Positions 26,432 to 35,439 of a DNA stretch of 64,000 nt are shown piece after piece. The stretch spans positions 21,848 to 85,847 of the forward strand of contig WSXU01000029.1 in the NCBI GenBank assembly GCA_009773455.1, read 5' to 3'. The position numbers and the translations under genes were made by a program. This DNA is from Bacteroidota bacterium. Its GTDB lineage: Bacteria; Bacteroidota; Bacteroidia; Bacteroidales; Lentimicrobiaceae. How positions within the stretch are numbered: position 1 is the first letter of the stretch; every line of letters begins with the position of its first letter. The notes under the pieces were generated by a model. That model had not been told where the DNA came from. It saw nothing but the letters and a program-made list of their open reading frames with translations, and searched no databases.

Positions 26432-26752
26432 ATGAAAATAGGAATTATTATTGAAACAAAAGCGTTTGAGAAAGCCTGGAATGCTTTCCGTTTTGCTGTA
26501 ACAGCAAGGAATCAGGGACATGAAGTGAAAGTTTTTTTAATGGGCGAAGCTGTGGAATGTGAGGGTCTTACCCATGATAAATACAATGTTGACGCGCAGT
26601 TAAAGGCTTTTGTTGATGCCGGTGGTGAAATTCTGGCCTGCGGTACCTGTCTGAAATCAAGACATCGGAACGAAACCGAAGCCTGCCCGCTCTCAACCAT
26701 GGTTGATTGCGTTAACCTGGTAGTGTGGGCTGATAAGATGGTGACTTTCTGA
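26432..26752 (+). CDS. DsrE-family sulfur-relay-like protein
   Basis: 106 residues of the DsrE/DsrF/TusD fold: KIGIIIETKAFEKAWNAFRFAVTARNQGHEVKVFLMGEAVE. Cysteines occur in AVECEGL, ILACGTCLKSR and TEACPL; the CGTC pair is a likely redox or persulfide site. It is 28 nt after DUF190 and may be co-transcribed. Physiological partner unknown; true TusD/DsrE partners are absent from the window. Confidence 0.82.
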   Translation: MKIGIIIETKAFEKAWNAFRFAVTARNQGHEVKVFLMGEAVECEGLTHDKYNVDAQLKAFVDAGGEILACGTCLKSRHRNETEACPLSTMVDCVNLVVWADKMVTF

Positions 26753-26882
26753 GTCATGAATGTCTATTCCTTCACCTTTAAATGGAATCAGTCGGAGCAA
26801 ACTTTTTACTATTTATTTTTTAATCATGTAAGGCTACGGCTAATGATATCTCTATAAAACCCAGAAGCACTGTGGGGCTGAA

Positions 26883-26913
26883 TTTGTTTTACGATTAACA
26901 TGGTGTATATTTG
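26883..26913 (+). promoter_or_regulatory. consensus Bacteroidota promoter of the hybrid kinase gene
   Basis: TTTG at 26883-26886, a 19-nt spacer, then TATATTTG at 26906-26913: an exact TTTG-N19-TAnnTTTG. The predicted leader to the ATG at 27012 is about 90 nt and includes a hairpin (GCACC/GGTGC, 26954-26974) followed by seven T residues (26981-26987). Confidence 0.85.
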
Positions 26914-27011
26914 TAAACTGCATTCCCGCTTTTTATGCACTTCTGTCCCGGGAGCACCAATGAATTAAAGGTGCATTCGGTTTTTTTAATTGAAATTTCT
27001 CAGGTAATTCA

Positions 27012-29639
27012 ATGATATTTCTTCCATTCCTGCATTTTTTCAGTTTTATTGCCTCTGCATCCCTGGCTGTATTTATTTTTTACAGAGATACCAGGTCACT
27101 GCTTAACAGGATGAGTGCTCTTCTGATGATCTGCTATTCCCTCTGGAATTTCGGTGATATTATAGTGCATAATCCCGACAGGTCAATTAACACTGATTTG
27201 GTGATGATGATGCAGAATATTGCCTCCTTTGGCTGGATCAGCTTTGCAAGTGTATTTCTTTCCTTTGCACTGGCGTTTACGAAAAATCAGAATATTGTCA
27301 GGAAAAAGTGGTTCCGGATCCCGGTTATTTTGTTTCCGCTTGCATTTATTTACCTGCAGTTGACAAATAATTTGTCAGTTAATCCGGTCAGACAACCCTA
27401 TGGATGGTCAATTGATTGGTCTGATAAAGTCTGGACTTATATGTTCTTTACATACTGTCTGACTTTTACGCTTTTATCTGTATTCATCATTTTTATTTTC
27501 TGCCGGAGTTTAAAAAATTCAAACGAGAAAAAGCTGTCAAAGATTCTGGTAGTTATTTCTATGGTAGGCATCCTTGCAGGGACACTCATGGATATTGTGA
27601 TTCAGAATATTGGGATTCACAGTATTCCTCCATTGACTAACCTGATGGTATTTATTTTCGGGAGTGGTATTATTTATGCAATTTATAAATACAGGTTCCT
27701 TTCAATAACACCCACCATTGCGGCTGAGAATATTATTTCAGCCATGGACGAGTTTCTGATTCTTCTGAATCAGGAAGGGATTATTCTGAATGTCAATAAA
27801 GCAACATTGGCTTCGTTGCAATACAAACGCATGGACCTGGAGGGGAAATCCATAACTGCTATCCTTCCACAGGATGATCCAATCGCTGATCTGTACAGAA
27901 AAATTATTGATAAGAAAGTCTTTACGAATAAGGAAGGTTGTTTTCAGGCCGGAAACGGACAGTGCATACCTGTTATTTGTTCAAGTTCACCTGTCAGGGA
28001 TAATCTGGGTTCAGTAATAGGCACAGTTCTTATTGCAAGGGACATCACCGAGCGGAAAAAGGCAGAGCTGGCCTTGAAAGAAAGTAATGAAGTGTACCGG
28101 AATCTCATTGAGAAGATGCCGGATGGTGTTTACAAAACCAGTCATGACGGGCAGGTTATTCAGGTGAACCCGGCCATGTTGAAGATATTGGGTTTTGTCA
28201 GTAAGGAAGAATTGATGGGTGTAAGTATAGGTAAAGAGTTGTATTTTGACCCGGAGGATCGTGAGAAACTGACATTGGAAGGCATAAACAAAGATTTGAT
28301 TTCATACCGGCTCCGGAAGAAGGATGGTTCTGAAGTCTGGGTAGAGGATCATGGCTGGTTCACCTATAATGATTCCGGTGAGATACTTTACCACGAAGGA
28401 ATTATCCGCGATGTTTCTGAGCGTAAACAGGCCGAGAAAGAATTGATCATAGCCAAAGAAAAAGCCGAAGAAAGCGATCGGCTAAAATCGGCTTTTCTGG
28501 CAAATATGAGTCATGAAATACGTACGCCTATGAATGGAATTCTGGGTTTTGCTGATTTATTGAAAAACCCTGACCTGACAGGCGAAGATCAGCAAAACTA
28601 CATAGGAATTATTGAGAAAAGCGGTGAGCGCATGCTCAGTATTATCAACGACATCATCGACATCTCGAAAATTGAAGCTGGTCTGATGAAGGCCGATATA
28701 AGAGAATCGAATATCAATGAGCAGATCGAATATATCTTTCATTTCTTCAAACCCGAAGTTGAAGCCAAGGGGATGAAACTTTTCTATAGCAATTCGCTTC
28801 TGGCCAGGGAGTCGGTTATTAAAACCGATCCTGAAAAAGTATTCGCGATACTGACCAATCTGGTTAAAAACTCAATAAAGTATACCAAAAGGGGGTCAAT
28901 TGAATTTGGATATGAAATAGTACAGGCTGATGAACGGATGATGATGAAGTTTTTTGTCAAAGACACGGGAATAGGGATTCCCAAAGACAGGCAGGAAATT
29001 GTCTTTGAGCGGTTCATACAGGCAGATGTTACAGGTCAGAATGCATATCAGGGAGCCGGGTTGGGTTTGTCGATTACCCGGGCATATGTAGAAATGCTTG
29101 GTGGTAAAATTTGGGTAGAAAGTGAAGCAGGTTCAGGTTCTGCTTTTTATTTCACCCTTCCTTACATCGTAGCTGAGCATAAACCTATGGTTGCTGATAA
29201 TAATCTGGCATTTGAAAAGTCAGAAGCTGAAAACGAGAAATTGAAAGTTTTGATTGCCGAAGACGATGAAACATCCAAAAAACTTGTTTTTACCTTTGCC
29301 AAAGAGTTCAGTAAGGAAATTTTTGAAGCCAGGACAGGCAATGAAGTGATTAATATTCTTCATGATAACCCCGGTATTGATTTAATACTGATGGATATTC
29401 AGATGCCGGATCTGAACGGATATGAAGCAACCAGAATGATCCGGCAGAAAAATAAAGATGTGATTATCATTGCGCAGACCGCTTATGCACAGGCAGGCGA
29501 CAGGGATAAATCAATTGAGGCAGGTTGCAACGACTATATATCAAAACCCATCAGCAGAGACAAGCTAATGGCTTTGATTCACAAGCATTTCAATACATAT
29601 ACTAACAAATCATCCGGGGATATCCGGACTAACAATTAA
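27012..29639 (+). CDS. hybrid sensor histidine kinase with 7TM-like sensor, two PAS domains and receiver
   Basis: 875 residues. An N-terminal hydrophobic region (about 1-225) resembles the seven-helix histidine-kinase sensor. Two PAS domains follow (about 235-350 and 365-475), each ending with a DITERK/DVSERK motif. The HisKA box is at H501 (ANMSHEIRTPMNG), the ATPase has N and G boxes (LTNLVKNSIKYT, DTGIGIPKDRQ, GAGLGLSI), and a C-terminal receiver carries phosphoacceptor D795 (LILMDIQMPDLNGYEA). No DNA-binding partner gene is adjacent, so output may go to another regulator. The gene has a near-perfect promoter and is followed at 11 nt by a DUF4395 gene. Confidence 0.9.
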   Translation: MIFLPFLHFFSFIASASLAVFIFYRDTRSLLNRMSALLMICYSLWNFGDIIVHNPDRSINTDLVMMMQNIASFGWISFASVFLSFALAFTKNQNIVRKKWFRIPVILFPLAFIYLQLTNNLSVNPVRQPYGWSIDWSDKVWTYMFFTYCLTFTLLSVFIIFIFCRSLKNSNEKKLSKILVVISMVGILAGTLMDIVIQNIGIHSIPPLTNLMVFIFGSGIIYAIYKYRFLSITPTIAAENIISAMDEFLILLNQEGIILNVNKATLASLQYKRMDLEGKSITAILPQDDPIADLYRKIIDKKVFTNKEGCFQAGNGQCIPVICSSSPVRDNLGSVIGTVLIARDITERKKAELALKESNEVYRNLIEKMPDGVYKTSHDGQVIQVNPAMLKILGFVSKEELMGVSIGKELYFDPEDREKLTLEGINKDLISYRLRKKDGSEVWVEDHGWFTYNDSGEILYHEGIIRDVSERKQAEKELIIAKEKAEESDRLKSAFLANMSHEIRTPMNGILGFADLLKNPDLTGEDQQNYIGIIEKSGERMLSIINDIIDISKIEAGLMKADIRESNINEQIEYIFHFFKPEVEAKGMKLFYSNSLLARESVIKTDPEKVFAILTNLVKNSIKYTKRGSIEFGYEIVQADERMMMKFFVKDTGIGIPKDRQEIVFERFIQADVTGQNAYQGAGLGLSITRAYVEMLGGKIWVESEAGSGSAFYFTLPYIVAEHKPMVADNNLAFEKSEAENEKLKVLIAEDDETSKKLVFTFAKEFSKEIFEARTGNEVINILHDNPGIDLILMDIQMPDLNGYEATRMIRQKNKDVIIIAQTAYAQAGDRDKSIEAGCNDYISKPISRDKLMALIHKHFNTYTNKSSGDIRTNN

Positions 29640-29650
29640 AAACGAAAAAG

Positions 29651-30337
29651 ATGAACAACAATAAAGTGATTAAATTCGGTGAAGATGTTGAAGGGTACAG
29701 CATTCCGGTTTTGAATGAAAGAGAGGTCCGGGCTGCGGCAGGATTGCTCTTTCTGCTAATGTTTACTTCTATTCTTACAGTGATTCTTACAGCGAATTTC
29801 CTGTTGCTGAAATATGCCATCGTTATATTTCTGACCGATTTTATCGTGCGGGTATTCATCAATCCCAGGTTCGCTCCAACATTAATCCTGGGCCGCCTCG
29901 TGGTGTTTAATCAGACTCCTGAGTATGTGGGGGCAAAGCAGAAGAAGTTTGCCTGGGTCATCGGCCTGGTGCTGGGAATCATTATGCTGATTTTGCAGGT
30001 AATCGTAAATTCCTACAGTCCCATAACCGGCCTTATATGCCTTATATGCCTTATATTCCTGTTCTTCGAATCGGCCTTCGGAATCTGCCTGGGATGCAAG
30101 TTTTACGGATGGTTTTATAAAGAGAAAGCCCAGTATTGCCCCGGTGAGGTTTGTGATGTCAGGTCACGGCAGGATATTCAGAAAACATCGCGCACACAGT
30201 TGCTGATTGTGTTTGGATTTATCGCCTGGATCGTGGTGTCAGTCTTCTTGTTCAACGATTTCTTCAGGGAGAAGCCATATGACCTGTTTGGTATCGATAA
30301 CAGGGCTCAGCCTGAAATGCAGTCACCGCAGGAATAA
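29651..30337 (+). CDS. DUF4395 membrane protein
   Basis: 228 residues with about four or five hydrophobic segments and the DUF4395 pattern: conserved start VLNEREVRAAAGLLF, RFAPTLILGRLVV and ESAFGICLGCKFYGW with a CxxC-like pair. A further Cys cluster (YCPGEVCDV) follows. DUF4395 proteins frequently travel with sulfur-handling genes, but the function is unproven. It lies 11 nt after the hybrid kinase and is probably co-transcribed. Confidence 0.82.
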   Translation: MNNNKVIKFGEDVEGYSIPVLNEREVRAAAGLLFLLMFTSILTVILTANFLLLKYAIVIFLTDFIVRVFINPRFAPTLILGRLVVFNQTPEYVGAKQKKFAWVIGLVLGIIMLILQVIVNSYSPITGLICLICLIFLFFESAFGICLGCKFYGWFYKEKAQYCPGEVCDVRSRQDIQKTSRTQLLIVFGFIAWIVVSVFLFNDFFREKPYDLFGIDNRAQPEMQSPQE

Positions 30338-30365
30338 TTGTATCAGCCGGTTTCGCCGGAATTGT

Positions 30366-30390
30366 CCCGGAGGGTTTCTGACCCTTCGGG
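30366..30390 (+). terminator. possible terminator hairpin after the DUF4395 gene
   Basis: CCCGGAGGGT / ACCCTTCGGG with a 5-nt loop and one G-T wobble, followed by AT-rich sequence but no true T run. A second inverted repeat (CTTTCACGG / CCGTGAAAG, 28-nt loop) lies at 30459-30504. Confidence 0.45.
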
Positions 30391-30612
30391 ATTATTATAT
30401 TCAGTATGCTGCTGGTCAGCGTGATTGTTTCCAAAACTTCAGACCATCTGCAATTTAGCTTTCACGGGAATCTCTGGTTCGATTGTTCTGTTTTTCCGTG
30501 AAAGTAAATGAGGAAAGTAAGTTGCTCTTTCTCAGACCGAATGCCATAAGCTCATTTTTATGACCGATATTGTCAGAGGCTTGTTGACGATGCAGTCATC
30601 ATTACAATGGAT

Positions 30613-32634
30613 TTACATTCTGATCACCTTCTTCATCGAAATGCCTTTGCTGCCGCTGAGTACAACAAAATACATTCCTCTTGTTAATTCCTCAATAGCA
30701 ACCTCGGTTTTTGAATTTGTAAGATGAATGGTTTTTAATGATTGTCCCTGAATGTTAACAATGCTGAGTGAGCTATAATCATTCAGGTTTTTAAGTTCAA
30801 TGGTGATTTTCTCACATGCCGGAACAGGATAGATGCTGAAGTCCGCTGTTTCTTTGATTTCCTTGATACCCAGCGGGAAATGTAACTCGAACGAATAGGC
30901 GCTTTCGTGCCCGTTGAGCATATTTTCGTTTAACCATTTTTTGGTTTTGTTCCCTGAAATGTAGTCGTTGTCGTAAGCGGTTACGGCGATCGTATCATCC
31001 ACCGAAGCGCCGTCAATGATAAAGTTTGTATTCAGGCCTGCATCTGCCATATGTTCAAAAGTAAAGCCGGTATAGTTTCCCCAGTAAACATTATACCCTT
31101 TTATATCGGCATCAGAATTGGCCAGCCAGCTCAGTTGTACCCTGTTGTTTCCCAGATCGGTTTTTCCAACATTGGCAGGTGGCAATACGGGGTTTGATGC
31201 CGGAGGGGCAAGCAGAATACTGTCGTGCAAGGTAATTCCCAGGTTGGCATCATCAAAGAAATCGTAAATAATTTCACTTAATTCTTCTACAGTTTCAACC
31301 CCCCAGTAATTGTTGCTTACATCCAGGTATGGCTGAAAAGCAGGAGAATTGTTGTTTTTAAGTATAAAGGCTGATGGGCCGTTGTCGTAAAAACTGTTCT
31401 GATTCAGGGCAATTTTACCTTTGAAGGTGGTTAATACATCGGATGTGCTGAAGTTTTGTGTAATAATATTATCCTTGAAGGTAATTAATGTAGTATCCAA
31501 AGCTCCGGTAAATAAATTATTAACATTAAGCAAATCAGCAGTTGTAAAGTTGTTGGTGATTACATTCGATGTAAAAGTAGCCGGAACATTCATAGCAAGC
31601 CGGACTTCCAGAGGCTTGAACCGGCTATTGTTCGTTATTATGTTATTCTCGAAAAATAAAGGACAATAGCCATTGTCATTATCATTAAACACAGAGATCA
31701 GAGAACCGGAGCCTGAGGTACAGACATTGTCGGTGAATATATTTGATTTGATTATACCCATCCCATCCATAAAAAAGCAGTAAATTAAATCTGAGCCATT
31801 GCGCTGGCATAGGTTATTGGTGAAATCAACCTCATCTCTGACTGAGATAATGAAATTACTGCTGCCCGGGTTCATGGTTTCATTATCCGAAAACTCGTTA
31901 TTTGTGATGACTGAGCGAGAATCCATGGACAGTGCCTGTGAGTTTCCGGAAAACAGATTGTTGTCGATCTTCATGAGAGCGTTTGCGTCTATACCGCATT
32001 CATTCTGAATAAACGAACTGTTGGTAATGTATATCCAACTCAAATAGCTAAGTGCCGTAATACCCAACTTGCAATGCCGGAAGCAGTTGTTGCTGAGATT
32101 GTAATTTAGTGTATCATAATGCGGATAATGAATCTCGATTCCGGCGTTTGCTGCATTTTTTATTGCGCAGTTACGGATACCGGGCAAGGCGTCATCCAAC
32201 CTGAGCATATTGGCATTTGTTCCCTCGATGTTTCCACCATATTCTACAATACAGTATTCCAATATACACCCGCTCAGGTAATTTCCGGCGTCATCAAAAA
32301 CAACATCTGTAGAGGTGTTGGGAAAATAGATATTGCCCCAGGCCCCCGGCGTTTGGGTGGTGTTGGAAGTAAACCGGATAGAATCGGCAGCAGTGCCCAT
32401 TGCAATCAGTGTTCCGTTAACCTGTAATGCTTTTGAGGCATCAAACCTGACTTCAACCCCGGGCTGAATGGTAAGTGTCACCCCTTCCATAACCAGAATA
32501 TTTCCGGTAACTACATAAGGACTATTGGCTACCGACCACAGTGTATTTGAAGTAATGGGGCCGCTTACATTGGTCGCAGAAAGGCTAAACGCTGTAATGA
32601 TGCTGAAAAGCAGCAGGAAAGAAAGTTTTTTCAT
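30613..32634 (-). CDS. secreted right-handed beta-helix protein with T9SS sorting domain
   Basis: 673 residues: a signal peptide (about 1-20), then a parallel beta-helix region of short Asn-rich turns (for example CAIKNAANAGIEI, NNLFSGNSQALSM, NNIITNNSRF) to about residue 480, a fibronectin-type-III-like domain (LSWLANSDADIKGYNVYWG) and a T9SS type A sorting domain (FSIYPVPACEKITIEL ... GMYFVVLSGSKG). The sorting motif has YPVP rather than the usual YPNP. The right-handed helix resembles polysaccharide-binding or cleaving proteins, but no catalytic residues stand out. Surface-exported; role unknown. Confidence 0.85.
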   Translation of the reverse strand: MKKLSFLLLFSIITAFSLSATNVSGPITSNTLWSVANSPYVVTGNILVMEGVTLTIQPGVEVRFDASKALQVNGTLIAMGTAADSIRFTSNTTQTPGAWGNIYFPNTSTDVVFDDAGNYLSGCILEYCIVEYGGNIEGTNANMLRLDDALPGIRNCAIKNAANAGIEIHYPHYDTLNYNLSNNCFRHCKLGITALSYLSWIYITNSSFIQNECGIDANALMKIDNNLFSGNSQALSMDSRSVITNNEFSDNETMNPGSSNFIISVRDEVDFTNNLCQRNGSDLIYCFFMDGMGIIKSNIFTDNVCTSGSGSLISVFNDNDNGYCPLFFENNIITNNSRFKPLEVRLAMNVPATFTSNVITNNFTTADLLNVNNLFTGALDTTLITFKDNIITQNFSTSDVLTTFKGKIALNQNSFYDNGPSAFILKNNNSPAFQPYLDVSNNYWGVETVEELSEIIYDFFDDANLGITLHDSILLAPPASNPVLPPANVGKTDLGNNRVQLSWLANSDADIKGYNVYWGNYTGFTFEHMADAGLNTNFIIDGASVDDTIAVTAYDNDYISGNKTKKWLNENMLNGHESAYSFELHFPLGIKEIKETADFSIYPVPACEKITIELKNLNDYSSLSIVNIQGQSLKTIHLTNSKTEVAIEELTRGMYFVVLSGSKGISMKKVIRM

Positions 32635-33027
32635 TATTTCGTATCTATAGGGTAAAACGCACGATAACGATTGGTTTGATATATATTAGGTATGTTCCGG
32701 AAATACTGATTCCCTCCTGGAATAAAGACAAAGTAAATATAAATCTAATAATCTGAATAATGATATGCCGTCCGGAGGCTAAATGACGAAATTGCGGCAA
32801 ATTATTTTATTAAAGTAGGGATTAAAACCGGTCAATGCGAGGAATTATATAATATATATAGAACCCGCAACGCAGGAAAATTCATTAATTTAAGATAAGG
32901 AATCCCGCTGACCGAATTGGTTTCCCGGTTGACTCCCTGTGCTGGTATTGCTCATTCTCTTTTAGAATTTTCATTAGATTTCATTCAATCAACCCGTTTT
33001 GCATTATAAAGATAATATTTTGTTCTG
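32635..33027. other. AT-rich gene-free gap
   Basis: No ORF of note on either strand. It holds the promoter region of the beta-helix gene on its left side; no clean -7 box was found. I see no hairpin or repeat with confidence. Confidence 0.5.
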
Positions 33028-33070
33028 TTTGTTGTATGATTCAATTAATGTCGTATGTTTGCGACATTAA
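33028..33070 (+). promoter_or_regulatory. arsR2 promoter embedded in a perfect 9-bp inverted-repeat operator
   Basis: TTAATGTCG (33045-33053) and CGACATTAA (33062-33070) are perfect reverse complements, and the 8-nt spacer is TATGTTTG (33054-33061), itself an exact -7 box. A TTTG (33028-33031) or GTTG (33031-33034) serves as -33. Repressor binding here would occlude the promoter. The arsR2 ATG follows 10 nt later. Confidence 0.8.
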
Positions 33071-33080
33071 AAATGAAAAA

Positions 33081-33518
33081 ATGAATAAATCAAATGAATT
33101 CACGGAAACTCAGAAGGAGATTGCCCGTTTTGCCAGGGCAATTTCACATCCTGCAAGGTTGGCCATTCTTCAGTACCTGGCTGAAACCAAAACATGCATA
33201 TCGGGGGATATTTCTGATAACCTTCCCCTGAGCCGCAGTACCGTTTCGCAACACCTGAAAGAATTACGTGATATTGGTCTGATTCATGGTGATATTGAAG
33301 GGCTGAAGATCAACTATTGTCTCTGTTCGATTGAGATTGGCAGATTTCTTGACCTGTTCGGCAATTTCTTTGAGCCAATAAGAAATGTGGAAATCAATTG
33401 TGAAACTGCAGCAAAACCCAAAGCGGATTTTCACGGGGTAAAAACTGTCAAGCGCATGAAGGACGTAACGATTCCGGAAAAAGTATCTGAAAAAAGTCAT
33501 GATATCTTCTTTTTCTGA
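33081..33518 (+). CDS. arsR: ArsR-family repressor of the inorganic arsenic operon
   Basis: 145 residues. The winged-helix core (IARFARAISHPARLAILQYLAE ... SRSTVSQHLKELRDIGLI) is followed by a C-terminal tail of about 50 residues absent from arsR1. Cysteines in TKTCISGD and in the tail (YCLCSIEI, EINCETA) are candidate As(III) ligands. The first in-frame ATG (33036) lies before the operator and -7 box, so it cannot be translated from that promoter; the start is 33081. It precedes arsC by a repeat-containing 256-bp gap. Confidence 0.9.
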   Translation: MNKSNEFTETQKEIARFARAISHPARLAILQYLAETKTCISGDISDNLPLSRSTVSQHLKELRDIGLIHGDIEGLKINYCLCSIEIGRFLDLFGNFFEPIRNVEINCETAAKPKADFHGVKTVKRMKDVTIPEKVSEKSHDIFFF

Positions 33519-33560
33519 TAACCCGGTTGAATGAGCAATGTTTAATCAATGAAAATAAGA

Positions 33561-33760
33561 ATCACGCAAGGACGCAATGACGCAAAGGTTTTATGTCTAT
33601 CATAAATTACCGGGCTTTTCTGGTAGCCTGAATGATTGTCAAATTCTTTGCGATTCACCCCGACTTAGGGTGAAATGAGCATTTGCCGGACATTTGATGA
33701 GAAGCAGTATTTATTTAAAAAAGCTTGCGATTCCTTGCGTCTTAGCGTCTTTGCGTGAAA
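33561..33760. repeat. inverted pair of ACGCAA-type intergenic repeats
   Basis: CACGCAAGGACGCAATGACG (33564-33583) is inverted relative to the right-hand block at 33723-33757 (CTTGCGTCTTAGCGTCTTTG). Each arm is a threefold degenerate ACGCAA/GACGC repeat. The arms enclose about 130 bp between arsR2 and arsC. Confidence 0.7.
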
Positions 33761-33774
33761 AAAAACACTTTGAT

Positions 33775-34200
33775 ATGAAAATTTTAATTCTTTGTACCGG
33801 CAACTCCTGCCGTTCCCAGATGGCCCATGGCTTTCTGCAGTCTTTTGATTCGGACCTGAAGGTTTACTCTGCCGGTACTGAAGCCTCCGGTAAACTGAAT
33901 CCCATGGCCGTGATGGTTATGAAGGAAGCCGGCATCGACATAAGTCATCACACATCTGACTCAGTAAGCATTTACCTTGGTGAAAACTGGGACTTTGTGA
34001 TTACGGTGTGTGGTGGTGCCAATGAAGCCTGTCCGTTTTTTCCAGGAAAGGTCAGACACCGCCTTCACATCGGATTTGATGATCCTTCTCATGCAACCGG
34101 TACGGATGATTTTATTCTCGGCGAGTTCCGAAGGGTAAGGGAAGAAATCAAAGCAGGATTTCAACGATTTTATGATGAACAAATAAAACCAATCAAATGA
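33775..34200 (+). CDS. arsC: arsenate reductase, low-molecular-weight phosphatase type
   Basis: 141 residues with the P-loop CTGNSCRSQ (C7 to R13) and the later DDPSHATG aspartate loop of the thioredoxin-coupled LMW-PTP arsenate reductases. It reduces As(V) to As(III). The ORF runs upstream to 33694, but that extension reads through the inverted repeat; the family begins MKILILCTGNSC at 33775. The stop overlaps the arsM start by 4 nt (ATGA), so the two are translationally coupled. Confidence 0.92.
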   Translation: MKILILCTGNSCRSQMAHGFLQSFDSDLKVYSAGTEASGKLNPMAVMVMKEAGIDISHHTSDSVSIYLGENWDFVITVCGGANEACPFFPGKVRHRLHIGFDDPSHATGTDDFILGEFRRVREEIKAGFQRFYDEQIKPIK

Positions 34201-35039
34201 ACAACGAGGAATTGAAAAACACTGTTAAGGAAAAGTACAGTGAAATTGCACAACAATCAAGGCAGGCAAACGAATCTTCCTGCTGCGGGGCAACCGGATG
34301 CTGCGGAGATGTGGATTACACCATATTCAGCGAGAACTACGAACAACTTGAAGGGTATAATGCCGATGCCGATCTTGGACTTGGGTGCGGTATCCCGACA
34401 GAATTTGCGCAGATTAAGCCCGGAGATACAGTGATTGATCTGGGTTCAGGTGCAGGCAATGATTGTTTTGTGGCCCGTGCCCTCACCGGTGAAAAGGGGA
34501 AAGTCATCGGAATCGATTTCACACAGGCTATGATTGACAAAGCCAGGGAGAATGCTGAGAAACTGGGTTTCAACAATGTGGAGTTCCGTTATGGTGATAT
34601 TGAGAAGTTGCCGGTAACCTCAGCGAAGGCCGATGTAATCATAAGCAATTGTGTACTTAATCTTGTTCCGGATAAAGTAAAGGCATTCAGTGAGATATTC
34701 CGGGTACTGAAGCCGGGCGGACATCTTTCGGTCTCAGATGTGGTGCTGAAGGGAGAACTGCCTGAAGTCCTGAAAACAACGGCTGAAATGTACGCGGGTT
34801 GTGTTTCAGGAGCGGTTCAAAAGGATGAATATCTTCAGATCATGCAACAGTGCGGTCTTGAAAATATTAAAATTCAAAAGGAAAAAGTTATCTCGGTACC
34901 GGATGACATCCTGCTTAATTACTTAAGTGAGGCTGATCTTTCAACATTCAAACAGTCTGGTACCGGAATCTACAGTATTACTGTTTACGCAGAAAAATCT
35001 ATAGAGACCAGTGGCTGTGGGTGCGGTTGCAGTTGTTGA
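34197..35039 (+). CDS. arsM: arsenite S-adenosylmethionine methyltransferase
   Basis: 280 residues. Family landmarks: a Cys-rich N-terminus (SSCCGATGCCGD), LGLGCGIPTEFAQIKPGDTV, the SAM motif DLGSGAGNDC, ISNCVLNLVPDK and MYAGCVSGA. Cysteines in the GCGIP and GCVSGA regions fit the arsenic-binding set. The C-terminus ends in a Cys-rich tail (SGCGCGCSC) common in bacterial ArsM. It methylates As(III); methylated trivalent products are the substrates of ArsP, encoded in the other arsenic operon of this window. Confidence 0.93.
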   Translation: MNNEELKNTVKEKYSEIAQQSRQANESSCCGATGCCGDVDYTIFSENYEQLEGYNADADLGLGCGIPTEFAQIKPGDTVIDLGSGAGNDCFVARALTGEKGKVIGIDFTQAMIDKARENAEKLGFNNVEFRYGDIEKLPVTSAKADVIISNCVLNLVPDKVKAFSEIFRVLKPGGHLSVSDVVLKGELPEVLKTTAEMYAGCVSGAVQKDEYLQIMQQCGLENIKIQKEKVISVPDDILLNYLSEADLSTFKQSGTGIYSITVYAEKSIETSGCGCGCSC

Positions 35040-35055
35040 TTTGATGATTTACAGA

Positions 35056-35262
35056 TCATTCTTGTCCGGTAAAATTATGAGATTCTTCGCTAACGCTCAG
35101 AATGACTTTGATTTACATAGTTCTTATGATAAGGGGGCTTGGATGCGGCGAAACCGCAACCAAGCCCCCTTATTCAAACCATAACAGATTGTCATTCTGA
35201 ACGTAACGAAGTGAAGTGAAGAATCTCATAAGTACTTTCTGAAATTAACCGGACAATAATGA
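35056..35262. mobile_element. palindromic MITE-like element between arsM and acr3
   Basis: About 207 bp of nested inverted repeats: outermost ATCATT(C)TTGTCCGGT (from 35056) against ACCGGACAA(TA)ATGAT (to 35262), then TTATGAGATTCTTC against GAAGAATCTCATAA, then CAGAATGAC against GTCATTCTG, and a central stem AAGGGGGCTTGG / CCAAGCCCCCTT (35131-35171) around GCGG/CCGC. There is no coding capacity. The central stem could also terminate transcription. Confidence 0.75.
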
Positions 35263-35439
35263 TTCAGTAATCAGTTAATTTGCTAATAAAACAAATGCCA
35301 TTTCCGGGGATCAGCAGAATCTGGAAACAGATTACACTGGCAACTAATCGGCTAACCTGCCAGCCGGCAGGCTGGTTTGCTAATCAGCTAATTTATGAGA
35401 TACCAATCCGAAATCAACAATCAGAAATCCGAAATCGAT

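Noticed and set aside
30207-30458. 83-codon plus-strand ORF overlapping the end of the DUF4395 gene
   Set aside because: It overlaps a well-supported gene in another frame and covers the terminator-like hairpin.
33036-33080. Upstream in-frame ATG of arsR2
   Set aside because: It lies before and within the operator/-7 box, so it would not be in the transcript.
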